This document shows, one piece after another, positions 8,390 through 17,227 of a DNA stretch of 64,000 nucleotides (the stretch's first letter is position 1; each line of letters starts with the position of its first letter). The notes under the pieces are model-generated. The model was given only the letters and a program-made list of their open reading frames with translations, ran no database searches and was not told the origin of the DNA. Source of the DNA: Pseudomonas saponiphila. GTDB taxonomy: Bacteria > Pseudomonadota > Gammaproteobacteria > Pseudomonadales > Pseudomonadaceae. The stretch is taken from the NCBI RefSeq assembly GCF_900105185.1, contig NZ_FNTJ01000002.1, forward strand, positions 1,922,001-1,986,000. Direction: 5' to 3'. Both the position numbers and the translations under genes were made by a program.

Positions 8390-9016
8390 ATGATTCGCCC
8401 TCTCGTATTGCTCGCCACGCTGCTGGCGCTGAGTGGCTGCTACAGCCTGCCGTCCACGAAAATCGCCGAGAGCATGCGCCCCGACCCGCAGTCGGGTGTG
8501 GCCTACGTGGTGGGGGTGGTGGGTATCTGGCCCAAGGCGGTGCACACCGCCAACGAACAGATGCTGCTGATTCGCCCACGGGGCGGCGAGGGATTCGCCT
8601 CGGCGCGCTTGTACAACCAGATCTACGGCCGCACGCCACGGGATGTCCGCGAAACCTGGCACGGCATCGGCAGCCTGTTCGTGATGCCGCTCAAACCCGG
8701 GCGCTACGAGATCTACAACCTGCACTTCGACCGTGGCAACGCCACCGCCTGGAGCCGCGAAGACTTCTCCATCCCCCTGGAACTGGAAGCCGGCAAGGCC
8801 TATTACATTGGTGATTTCCGCGCTGGCTGCCTGTCGGCGGCGGGGGCCAAATGCGTGTTCCTGCACAGCGACCACCTGGTGCGCGCCAAGTACCCGCAGG
8901 TGCCGAGCCTGCAACGGGTCGATCTGGAGCAGATGGAACAAGTCACCTCGCTGATCGTCAAGGAGCAGGGGCCCAAGGCGTCGATGCTCAAGGCCATGCT
9001 CTCGGGGGATCTGTAA
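8390..9016 (+). CDS. Putative lipoprotein with DUF2846-like body
   Basis: 208 residues. The signal ends in a lipobox LSGC (Cys at residue 17), so the protein is predicted to be lipid-anchored; Tyr at +2 is not the inner-membrane retention Asp, so outer-membrane sorting is likely. The body (NEQMLLIRPRGGEGF, LKPGRYEIYN, LEAGKAYYIGDF) resembles small beta-sandwich lipoproteins of the DUF2846 type. I cannot assign a function. The TAA stop overlaps the ATG of a second lipoprotein gene. Confidence 0.8.
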   Translation: MIRPLVLLATLLALSGCYSLPSTKIAESMRPDPQSGVAYVVGVVGIWPKAVHTANEQMLLIRPRGGEGFASARLYNQIYGRTPRDVRETWHGIGSLFVMPLKPGRYEIYNLHFDRGNATAWSREDFSIPLELEAGKAYYIGDFRAGCLSAAGAKCVFLHSDHLVRAKYPQVPSLQRVDLEQMEQVTSLIVKEQGPKASMLKAMLSGDL

Positions 9017-9549
9017 TGGGCGCTCGGTTGTGGTGGTTGATGGTGCTGATGCTGGGGCTTGGCGGTTGCCAGACCAGCCATAGCCTCAAGCCGGCCGAGG
9101 TGGATTATCGGCAGCGGCTGCCGGCGATCAGCGTCAGTGTGATGGGCGCCATCCCGGCCGGCCTGATCCGTGACGAACTGCGTCGGCGCGGAACCTTCGA
9201 GCAGGTGCAGTCGGGGTTCAGCGCCGATGGCTACAACGTGATCGTGGCGGCCAACAGTGATTACTTTGGCTGGCAGAACATTCCCATGGGGCTGCTCAGT
9301 GCGATGACCTTTTTCATCGTGCCGGGCCGGGTCACCTGTGACAGTCAGGTGATGTTCCATGTCAGCCGTGGCGACCAGCCGCTGGCCAAGTATCGGGTCA
9401 GCAATCAGACCCGCTCCTGGCGCGGTTGGGCCAATCCCGATGGCAGCCAATACCAGCATGTGCAGCGCATCACCGATGACTTCATCGCACAGATGTTGCA
9501 GGACCCGCAGTTCAAGGCCAAGGCCCCGGTGGCGCTGAACAGCCATTGA
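9016..9549 (+). CDS. Putative lipoprotein, unknown function
   Basis: 177 residues with signal MGARLWWLMVLMLGLGGC; the lipobox LGGC puts the lipidated Cys at residue 18. The start is fixed by the TAATG overlap with the preceding lipoprotein gene. The mature part has a short hydrophobic stretch (GLLSAMTFFIVPG) but is otherwise polar. I do not recognise the family. The tight coupling implies that the two lipoproteins act together. An intrinsic terminator follows. Confidence 0.78.
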   Translation: MGARLWWLMVLMLGLGGCQTSHSLKPAEVDYRQRLPAISVSVMGAIPAGLIRDELRRRGTFEQVQSGFSADGYNVIVAANSDYFGWQNIPMGLLSAMTFFIVPGRVTCDSQVMFHVSRGDQPLAKYRVSNQTRSWRGWANPDGSQYQHVQRITDDFIAQMLQDPQFKAKAPVALNSH

Positions 9550-9574
9550 GCGAGGGTTGAACGCGGCCCATGCC

Positions 9575-9609
9575 AAAGCCCGGACGGTGTCAGCCGCCCG
9601 GGCTTTTTT
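9575..9609. terminator. Intrinsic terminator between convergent genes
   Basis: AGCCCGG (9577-9583) pairs with CCGGGCT (9598-9604), followed by T6. It ends the lipoprotein pair. AAA before the stem could give weak termination on the minus strand too. Confidence 0.8.
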
Positions 9610-9618
9610 GTCAGGGCA

Positions 9619-10506
9619 TCAACCCAGGGTCTGCAGCAGCGTCTGCAACTGCTGGCGTGCGCTCTGGTTCAGGGCAAACACCGGCCGGCGTGGCTCGCCG
9701 GCGTTCAGTCCGCTCAGTTCCAGCCCGGCCTTGACCGTGGCTGGCAGGCCGCCCTTGAGGATGAAATCCAGCAGCGGCAGTTGGCGGTAGAACAATTCCC
9801 GGGCCCGTTGCAGGTCATGCTCCTGCACGGCCTGATACAGGTCGAGGTTGAGCTGCGGGATCAGGTTCGCCGCCGCCGTGCACCAGCCGCTGGCGCCGGC
9901 GGTGAAGGCTTCCAGGGCCAAGGGATTGCAGCCGTTGTAGAACGGCACCTGGCCTTCACCGAGCATGTGCAGCTTGTGCATGCGCTGGATGTCGCCGGTG
10001 CTTTCCTTGACCAGGGTGACGTTTTCCACGGTGTGGAAAATCTTCAGGATCAGTTCCACCGACATGTCGGTGCCGCTGGTGGCCGGGTTGTTGTAGAGCA
10101 TGATCGGCACGCCGATGCTGGCACCGATGGCCTGGTAGTGGGCGAGGATCTCGGCTTCGCTGAGCTTCCAGTAGGAGGTCGGCAGTACCATCACCACGTC
10201 GGCGCCCTGGGCTTCGGCAAAGCGCGCGCGGCGGATGGCCTTGGCGGTGGTCAGGTCGGAGACGCTGACGATGGTCGGCACGCGCTTGGCCACGTGGCGG
10301 ATGCTGAACTCGGCGACCTGGTCCCATTCCGCGTCGCTCAAGTAGGCGCCTTCGCCGGTGCTGCCCAGGGGCGCGATGGCGTGGACGCCGGCGTCGAGCA
10401 TGCGGTCGATGGAGCGTCCGAGGGCGTCCAGGTCCAGGCCTTCGCCGTTGGCGCCGAAGGGGGTGACGGTGTAGCCGATGATGCCGTGGATCTTGGGGGT
10501 AGACAT
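9619..10506 (-). CDS. DHDPS/NAL family aldolase or dehydratase
   Basis: 295 residues of the dihydrodipicolinate synthase/N-acetylneuraminate lyase barrel: GSTGE at 48-52, catalytic Y138 in MLYNNP and Schiff-base K167 in LVKEST. Members cleave or dehydrate 2-oxo acids. Its partner is a class II aldolase 31 bp upstream rather than lysine genes, so a catabolic role on a sugar acid or hydroxy-oxo acid is more likely than DapA. ATG 10506 has GGAGTTG upstream; an earlier in-frame ATG at 10527 lacks one. Confidence 0.85.
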   Translation of the reverse strand: MSTPKIHGIIGYTVTPFGANGEGLDLDALGRSIDRMLDAGVHAIAPLGSTGEGAYLSDAEWDQVAEFSIRHVAKRVPTIVSVSDLTTAKAIRRARFAEAQGADVVMVLPTSYWKLSEAEILAHYQAIGASIGVPIMLYNNPATSGTDMSVELILKIFHTVENVTLVKESTGDIQRMHKLHMLGEGQVPFYNGCNPLALEAFTAGASGWCTAAANLIPQLNLDLYQAVQEHDLQRARELFYRQLPLLDFILKGGLPATVKAGLELSGLNAGEPRRPVFALNQSARQQLQTLLQTLG

Positions 10507-10537
10507 GGTGCAACTCCTGCAAGGCATAAGGGGTGGA

Positions 10538-11320
10538 TCAGTTCAGGCAGTCGGCGTGTTTTTTCAGGTTCTGCCGAGCGTAATAGTTGAAGGCGGCGCC
10601 GTGGCGCTTGGGCTTGGAGATCCAGTCGTGGGCTTCGCGGCCCAGCTCCGGGAGGATCGGCTTGATGGTGCCGGCGGCCATGGCCAGCAGTTGCAGCCTG
10701 GCCGCGCGCTCGATCAGCTGGGCGATCACGCAGGCCTCCTCGATGCTCGCGCCAGTGGACAGCTGGCCGTGGTGGGAAAGCAGGATCGCGCGCTTGTCGC
10801 CCAGGGCCGCGGCGATGATTTCGCCTTCTTCGTTGCCCACTGGCACCCCTGGCCAGGCTTCGAGAAAGGCGCAGTCCTCGTACAGCGGGCAGAGGTCCAT
10901 GTGCGACACCTCAAGCGGTACTTCGAGCATCGACAGCGCGGCAACGTGGGTCGGGTGGGTGTGGATGATGCAGTTCACGTCCGGCCGGGCGCGGTACACC
11001 CAGCTGTGGAAGCGGTTGGCCGGGTTGGGCATGCCGTGGCCTTCGAGGACTTCCAGGTCTTCGTTGACCAGCAGCAGGTTGCTGGCGCTGATTTCATCGA
11101 AGCCCAGGCCCAGCTGCTGGGTGTAGTAGGTGCCCGGTTGCGGGCCGCGGGCGGTGATCTGCCCGGCCAGGCCCGAGTCATGGCCGTTCTCGAACAGAAT
11201 GCGGCAGGTCAGGGCCAGCTTTTGCCGGTCGGTCCACGTATTATCCGCCAGGGTGTTTTGCATCTGGGTCAGGGCTTGCTTGACCAGTTGGTCTTTGGGC
11301 AGTGCTAATGTCTTGGCCAT
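10538..11320 (-). CDS. Class II aldolase/adducin family protein
   Basis: 260 residues. The zinc site HTHPTH (120-125) and the later LSHHGQLSTG segment identify the FucA/AraD/adducin family, which cleaves or epimerises phosphorylated or plain hydroxy-oxo compounds. The long N-terminal part and the GMPNPANRFHSWVY segment resemble members annotated as aldolases for hydroxy-oxo acids rather than RhaD or AraD. ATG 11320 has AAAGGACC upstream. It is the first gene of a two-gene minus-strand operon facing an XRE-cupin regulator. Confidence 0.88.
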   Translation of the reverse strand: MAKTLALPKDQLVKQALTQMQNTLADNTWTDRQKLALTCRILFENGHDSGLAGQITARGPQPGTYYTQQLGLGFDEISASNLLLVNEDLEVLEGHGMPNPANRFHSWVYRARPDVNCIIHTHPTHVAALSMLEVPLEVSHMDLCPLYEDCAFLEAWPGVPVGNEEGEIIAAALGDKRAILLSHHGQLSTGASIEEACVIAQLIERAARLQLLAMAAGTIKPILPELGREAHDWISKPKRHGAAFNYYARQNLKKHADCLN

Positions 11321-11401
11321 GTCGAAGGTCCTTTGAGAAGTGCAATGGACGTCGGATCTGCGCTTCACCTGCTGCTTGCGAGGTCGTTGGGTGAGTCGCG
11401 A

Positions 11402-11435
11402 TGACACTTAAAATGCTATATGACACTTTGTGTCA
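11402..11435. promoter_or_regulatory. Operator in the aldolase/regulator divergent promoter
   Basis: TGACACTTTGTGTCA at 11421-11435 is a perfect palindrome with 6-bp arms and a TTT centre. An extra half site TGACACTT lies at 11402-11409, two helical turns away. It sits in the gap between the divergent aldolase and XRE-cupin genes, so it is the likely autoregulatory operator. Confidence 0.75.
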
Positions 11436-11481
11436 TTGGCAAGCGCCAATCGTTGTTTCCTAGATGGATTAACCGCTCCAC

Positions 11482-12024
11482 ATGTCTATCCGTTTGAAAT
11501 TACTCAGAAAAAAACTTGGCGTGACCCTGGAGGCCCTGGCCGAAAAATCCGGGATGACCAAGAGTTATCTGTCGAAAGTCGAGCGCGGGTTGAATACCCC
11601 GTCGATCGCGGCGGCGTTGAAACTGGCCAAGGCGCTGAACGTCAAGGTCGAGGAGCTGTTCGCCGAGGACAGCCTCAGCCTCGACAGCTACAGCCTGGTG
11701 CGCAGTGACCAGCGCCAGTCGCTGGCGGCCAACGACCAGGCCCCGGGCTATGCGGTGCTGGCTCATCAGGTCAGCGAGCGCAACCTGCTGCCGTTCATCA
11801 TCTACCCGGCCAAGGAGTTCAGTGACAAGACCTTCAAGGAACACCTGGGGGAGGAGTTCCTGTTCGTCCACGAAGGCCAGGTGGAAGTGGACTTCATGAA
11901 CGAGCGGGTGATTCTCAACCGTGGCGATGCGCTGCATTTCAACGCACAGAAACCCCATCGCATCCGTTCCCTGGGGGACGAGCAGGCGCAGTTGCTGGTG
12001 GTGGTGCACAGCAGCGAGGACTGA
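11482..12024 (+). CDS. XRE-family regulator with C-terminal cupin sensor
   Basis: 180 residues. Residues 5-60 form a Cro/C1 helix-turn-helix (LGVTLEALAEKSGMTKSYLS, then VERGLNTPSIAAALKLAKAL). Residues 105-175 form a small cupin barrel (EEFLFVHEGQVEVDF, LNRGDALHFNAQKPHR) that usually binds a small ligand. Such proteins normally repress a divergent catabolic operon until its substrate appears; here that is the aldolase/DHDPS pair. ATG 11482 has no strong ribosome site. Confidence 0.88.
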   Translation: MSIRLKLLRKKLGVTLEALAEKSGMTKSYLSKVERGLNTPSIAAALKLAKALNVKVEELFAEDSLSLDSYSLVRSDQRQSLAANDQAPGYAVLAHQVSERNLLPFIIYPAKEFSDKTFKEHLGEEFLFVHEGQVEVDFMNERVILNRGDALHFNAQKPHRIRSLGDEQAQLLVVVHSSED

Positions 12025-12036
12025 AGGCGTTCATCT

Positions 12037-12108
12037 ACCAGGAGCTGGCCGGGCGCTGGAGCCTTGTGTTGTTTCTGCGGTCGCCTTCGCTGGCAAGCCA
12101 GCTCCTAC
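12037..12108. repeat. REP element with degenerate partner
   Basis: A full REP arm CGCTGGCAAGCCAGCTCCTAC ends at 12108, and a decayed inverted arm CAGGAGCTGGCC lies near 12040. It fills the gap between convergent genes. Confidence 0.8.
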
Positions 12109-12134
12109 GCCAGTCGTGAGATCTGCGGGGTTGG

Positions 12135-13163
12135 TCAGTGTTCGACGGGCACCGACAGCGCTGGGTTGCCCAGGGCGTGGGTCTTGGAATCGAAGAAGCG
12201 CAGGCTCAGGTCCTGGCCCTCGAACAGCTTGGCGTAATGACGCTTCTGGTGCTGGATGAACGCCGCGCTGCGCGGGTAGATGGAGATCGCCAGGGTCGTG
12301 ACCGCCGACTGGCGGATCGCCTGTGCCAGGTGCTGGTCCTGGGGCCCGAGGTTGTGCCCGAAGATGCACAGGGCGCCGCTGTGATCCTGCAGTTGCTGAT
12401 AGCAGAACGACAGGTAGTCCGAGCTGCGGATGGTCTTGAGCTTGTCCGCCAGCGGCCCTTCGCTGACGAACAGCGGTACGTCGTCCAGGGTCTTGAGGGT
12501 GTTGTTGATGGCGAAGCTGCCCAGCAGCGTGCCTTCGGTAGCGGTCAGCTTGCGCGCGCTGCCGTCCAGGTTGCGCACCAGGTGCAGGCCGCCGTGCAGG
12601 TAGAGGAGGCGGGTCGCGGCGTCCGGGGCGGTGCCCGGTTCGAAGGCCGGATCGGCGCCGCGAAACAGGTCGTCGATGCCTTGGCTGTCATGCTGTACGG
12701 CCCAGTAGTTGAGCAGGTCGTAGTTGCTGGTGAACACCGTGGGATAACGCCGCAGTTCCTGGTTGATCGCCGCCAGGCTCTGCTCCTGGATCAGGCGCCA
12801 GGGAATGTGCACCGCGTGCACGGTGTTGATCAGCGCTTCCTTGATCGCGTAGTAGCGATTGCGCGGTGCCGCCGAGCTGACCGCCAGGGCCTTGTTGACC
12901 CGGCTGGTGGTTTTCAGGGCGCCCAGCACCTGTTCGAAACTGCGGGTCTGCAGGGCTTCGAACACGCTGAGTTCGGATGGGCTGAGGGGCTTTTCTTCCA
13001 CCGTGCGGGCGTTTTCGAACAACGAGTCGTAGGCAAAGTCTTCCCACACGGCGCGGCTGGCGCCGTTGCCGATCAGCAAGCCGCTGAACGGGGTGCTTGC
13101 ACGCAGGGCGTTCCAGTCTTCTAGTTCGGCATCAAATTCCTGGAAATCCATCATCGCGGTCAT
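12135..13163 (-). CDS. DUF4917 family protein with SIR2-like motifs
   Basis: 342 residues. It matches the DUF4917 family as I know it. Three segments recall the SIR2-like NAD-binding fold: LLIGNGASRAVW near 29, VFTSNYDLLNYWA near 148 (the T-x-NYD motif) and LCIFGHNLGPQDQHL near 275; a central LHGG also fits. SIR2-like proteins include NAD hydrolases of phage defence, but solitary DUF4917 genes have no known role. The frame stays open far upstream on this strand through the dehydrogenase antisense, so the start is a judgement: ATG 13163, with ATG 13154 nine bases later. Confidence 0.8.
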   Translation of the reverse strand: MTAMMDFQEFDAELEDWNALRASTPFSGLLIGNGASRAVWEDFAYDSLFENARTVEEKPLSPSELSVFEALQTRSFEQVLGALKTTSRVNKALAVSSAAPRNRYYAIKEALINTVHAVHIPWRLIQEQSLAAINQELRRYPTVFTSNYDLLNYWAVQHDSQGIDDLFRGADPAFEPGTAPDAATRLLYLHGGLHLVRNLDGSARKLTATEGTLLGSFAINNTLKTLDDVPLFVSEGPLADKLKTIRSSDYLSFCYQQLQDHSGALCIFGHNLGPQDQHLAQAIRQSAVTTLAISIYPRSAAFIQHQKRHYAKLFEGQDLSLRFFDSKTHALGNPALSVPVEH

Positions 13164-13310
13164 CGGTCTCAAGGCTGGAGGTATTTCGGCCGCCGACTTT
13201 ATCACGACCGACCCTTGAGCCAGATCAACAACGCCGGTGACCGATGAGTCGATCCTGTCACGCATAACCGCATCGACACCCGAATTGGGCCTTCGCCCGG
13301 AGACTTCCTG

Positions 13311-14459
13311 ATGAGCAGCACCTTCTTTATTCCCGCCGTCAACATCATGGGTATCAACTGCCTGGACGAAGCCATGGAGGCCATTCGCAACTATGGCTTT
13401 CGCAAGGCGCTGATCGTCACCGACGCCGGCCTGGCCAAGGCCGGGGTCGCCGGGATGATTGCCGAGAAGCTGGCCATGCAGGACATCGATTCGGTGATCT
13501 TCGACGGCGCCAAGCCCAATCCGAGCATCGCCAACGTCGAGCAGGGGCTGGCGCAGTTGCAGCAGTCGCAGTGCGACTTCGTCATCTCCCTGGGCGGCGG
13601 TTCGCCCCATGACTGCGCCAAGGGCATTGCCCTGTGTGCCACCAATGGCGGACAGATTGCCGACTACGAAGGCGTCGACCGGTCGGCCAAGCCGCAACTG
13701 CCGCTGATCGCCATCAACACCACCGCCGGCACCGCCAGCGAGATGACCCGTTTCTGCATCATCACCGACGAGTCGCGCCACGTGAAAATGGCCATCGTCG
13801 ACCGCAACGTCACGCCGTTGCTGTCGGTCAACGACCCGGCGCTGATGGTCGCGATGCCCAAGGGCCTGACCGCCGCCACCGGCATGGACGCCTTGACCCA
13901 TGCCGTTGAAGCCTATGTGTCCACCGCTGCCAACCCGATCACCGATGCCTGTGCGCTCAAGGCCGTCAGCATGATCAGCGCCAACCTGCGTCAGGCAGTG
14001 CACGACGGCAATGACCTGGTGGCGCGGGAAAACATGGCCTATGCGCAGTTCCTGGCCGGCATGGCCTTCAACAACGCGTCCCTGGGGTTCGTACATGCCA
14101 TGGCCCACCAGTTGGGCGGTTTCTACGACTTGCCTCACGGGGTGTGCAACGCGGTGCTGCTGCCCCACGTGCAGAGCTTCAATGCGACGGTCTGCGCCCA
14201 GCGTCTGACCGATGTGGCCCATGCCCTGGGCGCGGACATTCGCGGTTTCAGCCCGGAAGAGGGCGCTCAGGCGGCCATCGCGGCGATTCGCGCCTTGGCT
14301 CGGGACGTGGAGATTCCCGCCGGTTTGCGTGAGCTGGGGGCCAAGTTGCAGGACATCCCGCTGCTGGCGGCCAATGCCCTGAAAGACGCCTGTGGCCTGA
14401 CCAACCCGCGGCCGGCGGATCAACGGCAGATCGAGGAGATCTTCCGTAGCGCGTTCTGA
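13311..14459 (+). CDS. Iron-containing alcohol dehydrogenase (ErcA/YiaY-like)
   Basis: 382 residues of the group III metal alcohol dehydrogenases. Seen: the NAD(P) loop [12 protein letters not shown] near 94-105, [13 protein letters not shown] near 139, the metal region [12 protein letters not shown] near 193, and the later His residues in [18 protein letters not shown]. Length and N-terminus ([14 protein letters not shown]) match P. aeruginosa ErcA, linked there to ethanol oxidation control. No quinoprotein ethanol oxidation genes are nearby, so it may be a stand-alone aldehyde reductase or alcohol dehydrogenase. Confidence 0.9.
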   Translation: MSSTFFIPAVNIMGINCLDEAMEAIRNYGFRKALIVTDAGLAKAGVAGMIAEKLAMQDIDSVIFDGAKPNPSIANVEQGLAQLQQSQCDFVISLGGGSPHDCAKGIALCATNGGQIADYEGVDRSAKPQLPLIAINTTAGTASEMTRFCIITDESRHVKMAIVDRNVTPLLSVNDPALMVAMPKGLTAATGMDALTHAVEAYVSTAANPITDACALKAVSMISANLRQAVHDGNDLVARENMAYAQFLAGMAFNNASLGFVHAMAHQLGGFYDLPHGVCNAVLLPHVQSFNATVCAQRLTDVAHALGADIRGFSPEEGAQAAIAAIRALARDVEIPAGLRELGAKLQDIPLLAANALKDACGLTNPRPADQRQIEEIFRSAF

Positions 14460-14487
14460 GCCAGGGGGCGGTTCGCGGGCGAAGCGT

Positions 14488-14772
14488 TCACCAGCGCTGT
14501 GGCGGCTGCCGGCGAGTGTGGAATATTCGCAATATCTGTAGTCGATCCCCCCGTACCCGGTAGGGAACCAGGTAGGGCCAGCCCGGGACTACCCACTCCC
14601 GGGTGCCGGGCAGGCGGCCTTCGCGGCCGCTTGAGGGGAACCGGGCCAGTTGCTCGATACTGGCCAATAGCGTCCTGACGAATTCCGCTGCGGCCCGGGG
14701 ATCGTCCTGGGCGATATGACGCGCCTCAGCATCCAGGTTGTTCAAGGCGCTGCGCAGCCATTCAATGCGCAT
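14488..14772 (-). CDS. ParE/RelE-type toxin
   Basis: 94 residues. The pattern IEWLRSALNNLDAEARHIAQ at the N-terminus, LARFPSSGREGRLPGTREW in the middle and YLVPYRVRGDRLQILRIFHTRRQ at the end is the classic RelE/ParE fold. The start is inside the end of the antitoxin gene (11-bp overlap), so toxin translation depends on antitoxin translation. The C-terminal basic HTRR suggests a ParE gyrase inhibitor, though an mRNA-cleaving relative cannot be excluded. Confidence 0.9.
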   Translation of the reverse strand: MRIEWLRSALNNLDAEARHIAQDDPRAAAEFVRTLLASIEQLARFPSSGREGRLPGTREWVVPGWPYLVPYRVRGDRLQILRIFHTRRQPPQRW

Positions 14773-15001
14773 TGTCGGTCCACTTGCCGGCGATGGCCGC
14801 CACTTCTTCGGCACTGGCGAAGTCACCCGCGTCGGCCTCGTTCAGAGCCTTCTGGATTTCCTCTATCTGCCAGGCTTCCCGCGCCAGGTATTCCCGCAGG
14901 GCATCCACGGCGAGAAACGACTTGCTGCGCCCGGTGGCCTTTGCCAGCAGGGCCAGGGTTTCAGCGAGCTCATCGGGCAAGCGCAGGGACATGATGGACA
15001 T
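14762..15001 (-). CDS. ParD/CopG-type antitoxin
   Basis: 79 residues. A ribbon-helix-helix N-terminus (SLRLPDELAETLALLAKATG, then SKSFLAVDALREYLAREAW) is followed by an acidic tail ending AAIAGKWTDNAH that would wrap the toxin. ATG 15001 is chosen; ATG 14992 would remove only three residues. Upstream, near 15013-15040, the GTAATACAAAATACTAC region has partial dyad symmetry and could be its autoregulatory operator. Confidence 0.88.
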   Translation of the reverse strand: MSIMSLRLPDELAETLALLAKATGRSKSFLAVDALREYLAREAWQIEEIQKALNEADAGDFASAEEVAAIAGKWTDNAH

Positions 15002-15201
15002 GGCGATCTCGTTGTAGTGATGTGTAATACAAAATACTACCTCGTCATACCCTAGCCCGGCCCCGGCCATTCGTCAGGTCTGGAGTTGTCACAAGGCAAG
15101 GCAACTCCCGAGCACCAGCTCCCAGCGTTGAAAGCGCCCGCGTGGCAGAGGATAGTGCGACCTGAAATCGCGCTGTATCCGCCTGTCACAAGGAGTCGTG
15201 A

Positions 15202-15939
15202 ATGTTCCCTCGCTCTTCTCTGATCCTGCTGCTGGGCAGCCTGGGGTTGCTGGCCGGCGCCACCTCGGTGGCGGCCCAGTGCCTGCCGCCACCGCGCAAT
15301 GCCGAAGTCCCGGGCTTTTCCCTGTGCAAGGACTGGCCGGCGTTTGCCGACCAGAGCATCAGCCTGCTGTCGGAGATGGTCCCGGACCCCAGCGACAGCG
15401 GCAACGGTGACGGCACCTACAACCTGCAACTGGCCGTGCTGGAGCGCAACAGCGGACAGGTCCTGGCTCGCTATGCGCAGCCGGCGGCTTTTGTTTCCGA
15501 CGCGGTGCGCCTGGAGAGCGTGAAGCTCGACACCGGGCGCTTCCAGTTGACGCCCCAGGTGCGGGCGTTCGGGGTCCGGGCCGGGTTCGAAGGCTCGTCC
15601 CGGGTCAACCCTTTCAGTCAGGTCTGGCTCAGCCTGTATGTGCGCGAGGGCAGCACCTTGCGCCCGGTGCTGGAGAAGTTCCTGGCCCATTCCTACAACG
15701 GCGAATGGGATGGCCAGTGTGCCGGGGAGGGGACCAAAACCACCCGTACCCTGGAGATCGCCAAGACCCGCAGCCACGGTTATGCCGACCTGATCGTGCG
15801 TTCGGTCAGCGTCAGTACCCGCAGCGAGCAAGTCGGCGACCAGTGCCAGTCCAAGTCGCTGACCGCCAAGCCGTTGCTCGTCACTTTGCACTACGACGGC
15901 CAGCGTTATGTCCTGCCCAATGGCTACAGCGGTATCTGA
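15202..15939 (+). CDS. Secreted protein of unknown function, paralogue 1
   Basis: 245 residues with a clear Sec signal ending ATSVAAQ, then a Cys-containing mature protein (CLPPP, SLCKDWPA, GQCAG, DQCQS), so disulfides in the periplasm are likely. I do not recognise the family. It shares a body plan with the next gene: an early CK(D/P)WPA segment, a central DTGR(F/Y)xL and RAFGxR segment, HGYADLIVR or NGYADLIVR, and LHYDGQRYVL at the end. A ribosome site AAGGAG precedes the ATG. Confidence 0.82.
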   Translation: MFPRSSLILLLGSLGLLAGATSVAAQCLPPPRNAEVPGFSLCKDWPAFADQSISLLSEMVPDPSDSGNGDGTYNLQLAVLERNSGQVLARYAQPAAFVSDAVRLESVKLDTGRFQLTPQVRAFGVRAGFEGSSRVNPFSQVWLSLYVREGSTLRPVLEKFLAHSYNGEWDGQCAGEGTKTTRTLEIAKTRSHGYADLIVRSVSVSTRSEQVGDQCQSKSLTAKPLLVTLHYDGQRYVLPNGYSGI

Positions 15940-15949
15940 GGGCGTTTTG

Positions 15950-16681
15950 ATGAAGTGGCTGGAATCATGTGGCCTCGGCCTGGCCCTTTGTGCCGGGTTG
16001 GGGGGCGTTACGGCGGCGCAGGCGGGGTGCGACAACACGACGGATATCCCCGGAGAGTTGCATGTCTGCAAGCCCTGGCCCGCGGAGCCGGAGCTGAGCA
16101 TCAGTGCCCGGGCGACGCCCATGCCCGGAAGCCAGACCGGCGACGTCCGCCGCTACAGCCTGGACGTGTCGCTGCAGGACATCGACTCCGGTTGGACCCT
16201 GGCCAGCAACTACCAGGATTCTGCTCTGTTCTCCGATGCCGTGGCCCTGCAGGGGCTGCAGATCGACACCGGGCGCTACCGTCTGAATAAAGAGCAGCGG
16301 GCCTTTGGCCTGCGGGTTCTCTATCACCACAGCTCCAGCGCCATTCCCTACGAGAAAAGCGTGCTGACCCTGTATCGACGTGAAGACAAGGAAGTCCTGC
16401 CGCTGCTGGAAGGGTTGGTGATGGATGAGAGCAACGGCGAGTTTGGCTGGGGCGGTGAATGCGAGGGCCGCTCCCGGACCCTGCACCGGACCCTGGAAGT
16501 CGGCAGTGGCCAACGCAACGGTTACGCCGATCTGATCGTGCGTACCCGTGAAGTCAGCACCCGGCATTTCAAGGGCCGTGATGGCTGCGAAAGCCGCGAC
16601 CTGCCGCCCAGGAACACGCTGGCGACCCTGCATTATGACGGCCAGCGCTATGTACTGAGCACAGCCCTGAAAGGACAGTAA
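15950..16681 (+). CDS. Secreted protein of unknown function, paralogue 2
   Basis: 243 residues, starting at ATG 15950 behind GAGGGCG, 10 bp after the first paralogue. The signal ends VTAAQAG and the mature part begins with a Cys. The segments shared with the gene before it (CKPWPA, IDTGRYRL, RAFGLRV, GYADLIVRTREVSTR, LHYDGQRYVL) show an old tandem duplication; the rest has diverged widely. The four-base gap to fosA suggests one transcript. Function unknown. Confidence 0.82.
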   Translation: MKWLESCGLGLALCAGLGGVTAAQAGCDNTTDIPGELHVCKPWPAEPELSISARATPMPGSQTGDVRRYSLDVSLQDIDSGWTLASNYQDSALFSDAVALQGLQIDTGRYRLNKEQRAFGLRVLYHHSSSAIPYEKSVLTLYRREDKEVLPLLEGLVMDESNGEFGWGGECEGRSRTLHRTLEVGSGQRNGYADLIVRTREVSTRHFKGRDGCESRDLPPRNTLATLHYDGQRYVLSTALKGQ

Positions 16682-16684
16682 TCG

Positions 16685-17101
16685 ATGCTTACCGGCCTCA
16701 ATCACCTGACTCTGGCGGTCAGCGACTTGCCCCGCAGCCTGGCCTTCTACCACGCGCTGTTGCAGCTGCGTCTGGAGGCCACCTGGGACGGCGGAGCCTA
16801 CCTGTCGTTGCCGGGGCTGTGGTTGTGCCTGTCCCTGGACCCGCAACGGCAGGCGCCGGCCGTTGCCGATTACACCCACTACGCCTTTGGCGTCGGCGCT
16901 GCGGATTTTCCACTGCTGGTCCAGCGCCTGCGGGAGGCGCCGGTGCAGGAGTGGCGCGACAACCGCAGCGAGGGCGCGTCGTTTTATTTTCTCGATCCCG
17001 ATGGCCATCGACTGGAGATCCATGTCGGTGACCTGGCCTCGCGATTACGTGCCTGTCGCGAACACCCTTATGCGGGAATGCGCTTTTACCTCAGCAACTG
17101 A
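16685..17101 (+). CDS. fosA: FosA fosfomycin glutathione transferase
   Basis: 138 residues of the vicinal oxygen chelate fold, which adds glutathione to fosfomycin using Mn2+ and K+. The metal ligands H7 (LNHLTLAV), H65 (YTHYAFG) and E111 (RLEIHVGD) are all present, as is the R-S-E-G-A-S-F-Y loop at 94-101 that holds K+ and the antibiotic. It closely follows the chromosomal P. aeruginosa FosA along its whole length. It begins 3 bp after the second secreted paralogue. Confidence 0.93.
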   Translation: MLTGLNHLTLAVSDLPRSLAFYHALLQLRLEATWDGGAYLSLPGLWLCLSLDPQRQAPAVADYTHYAFGVGAADFPLLVQRLREAPVQEWRDNRSEGASFYFLDPDGHRLEIHVGDLASRLRACREHPYAGMRFYLSN

Positions 17102-17227
17102 GGTGGCGCTGCCCGGAAGCAGCTGACGAAAGTCGCTGGTGGCAAGGTGCCTTGATCGTGCAGAATCCGCCAGATTCGTTCTGTGCCTGGCGTTTCCGTG
17201 AGGTGCATCCGTTCTGGAGTCTTGCCG

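Noticed and set aside
13200..14423. Long minus-strand extension of the DUF4917 frame through the alcohol dehydrogenase
   Set aside because: The dehydrogenase on the plus strand is certain, and the extension is low-complexity His/Gly/Val typical of an antisense frame.
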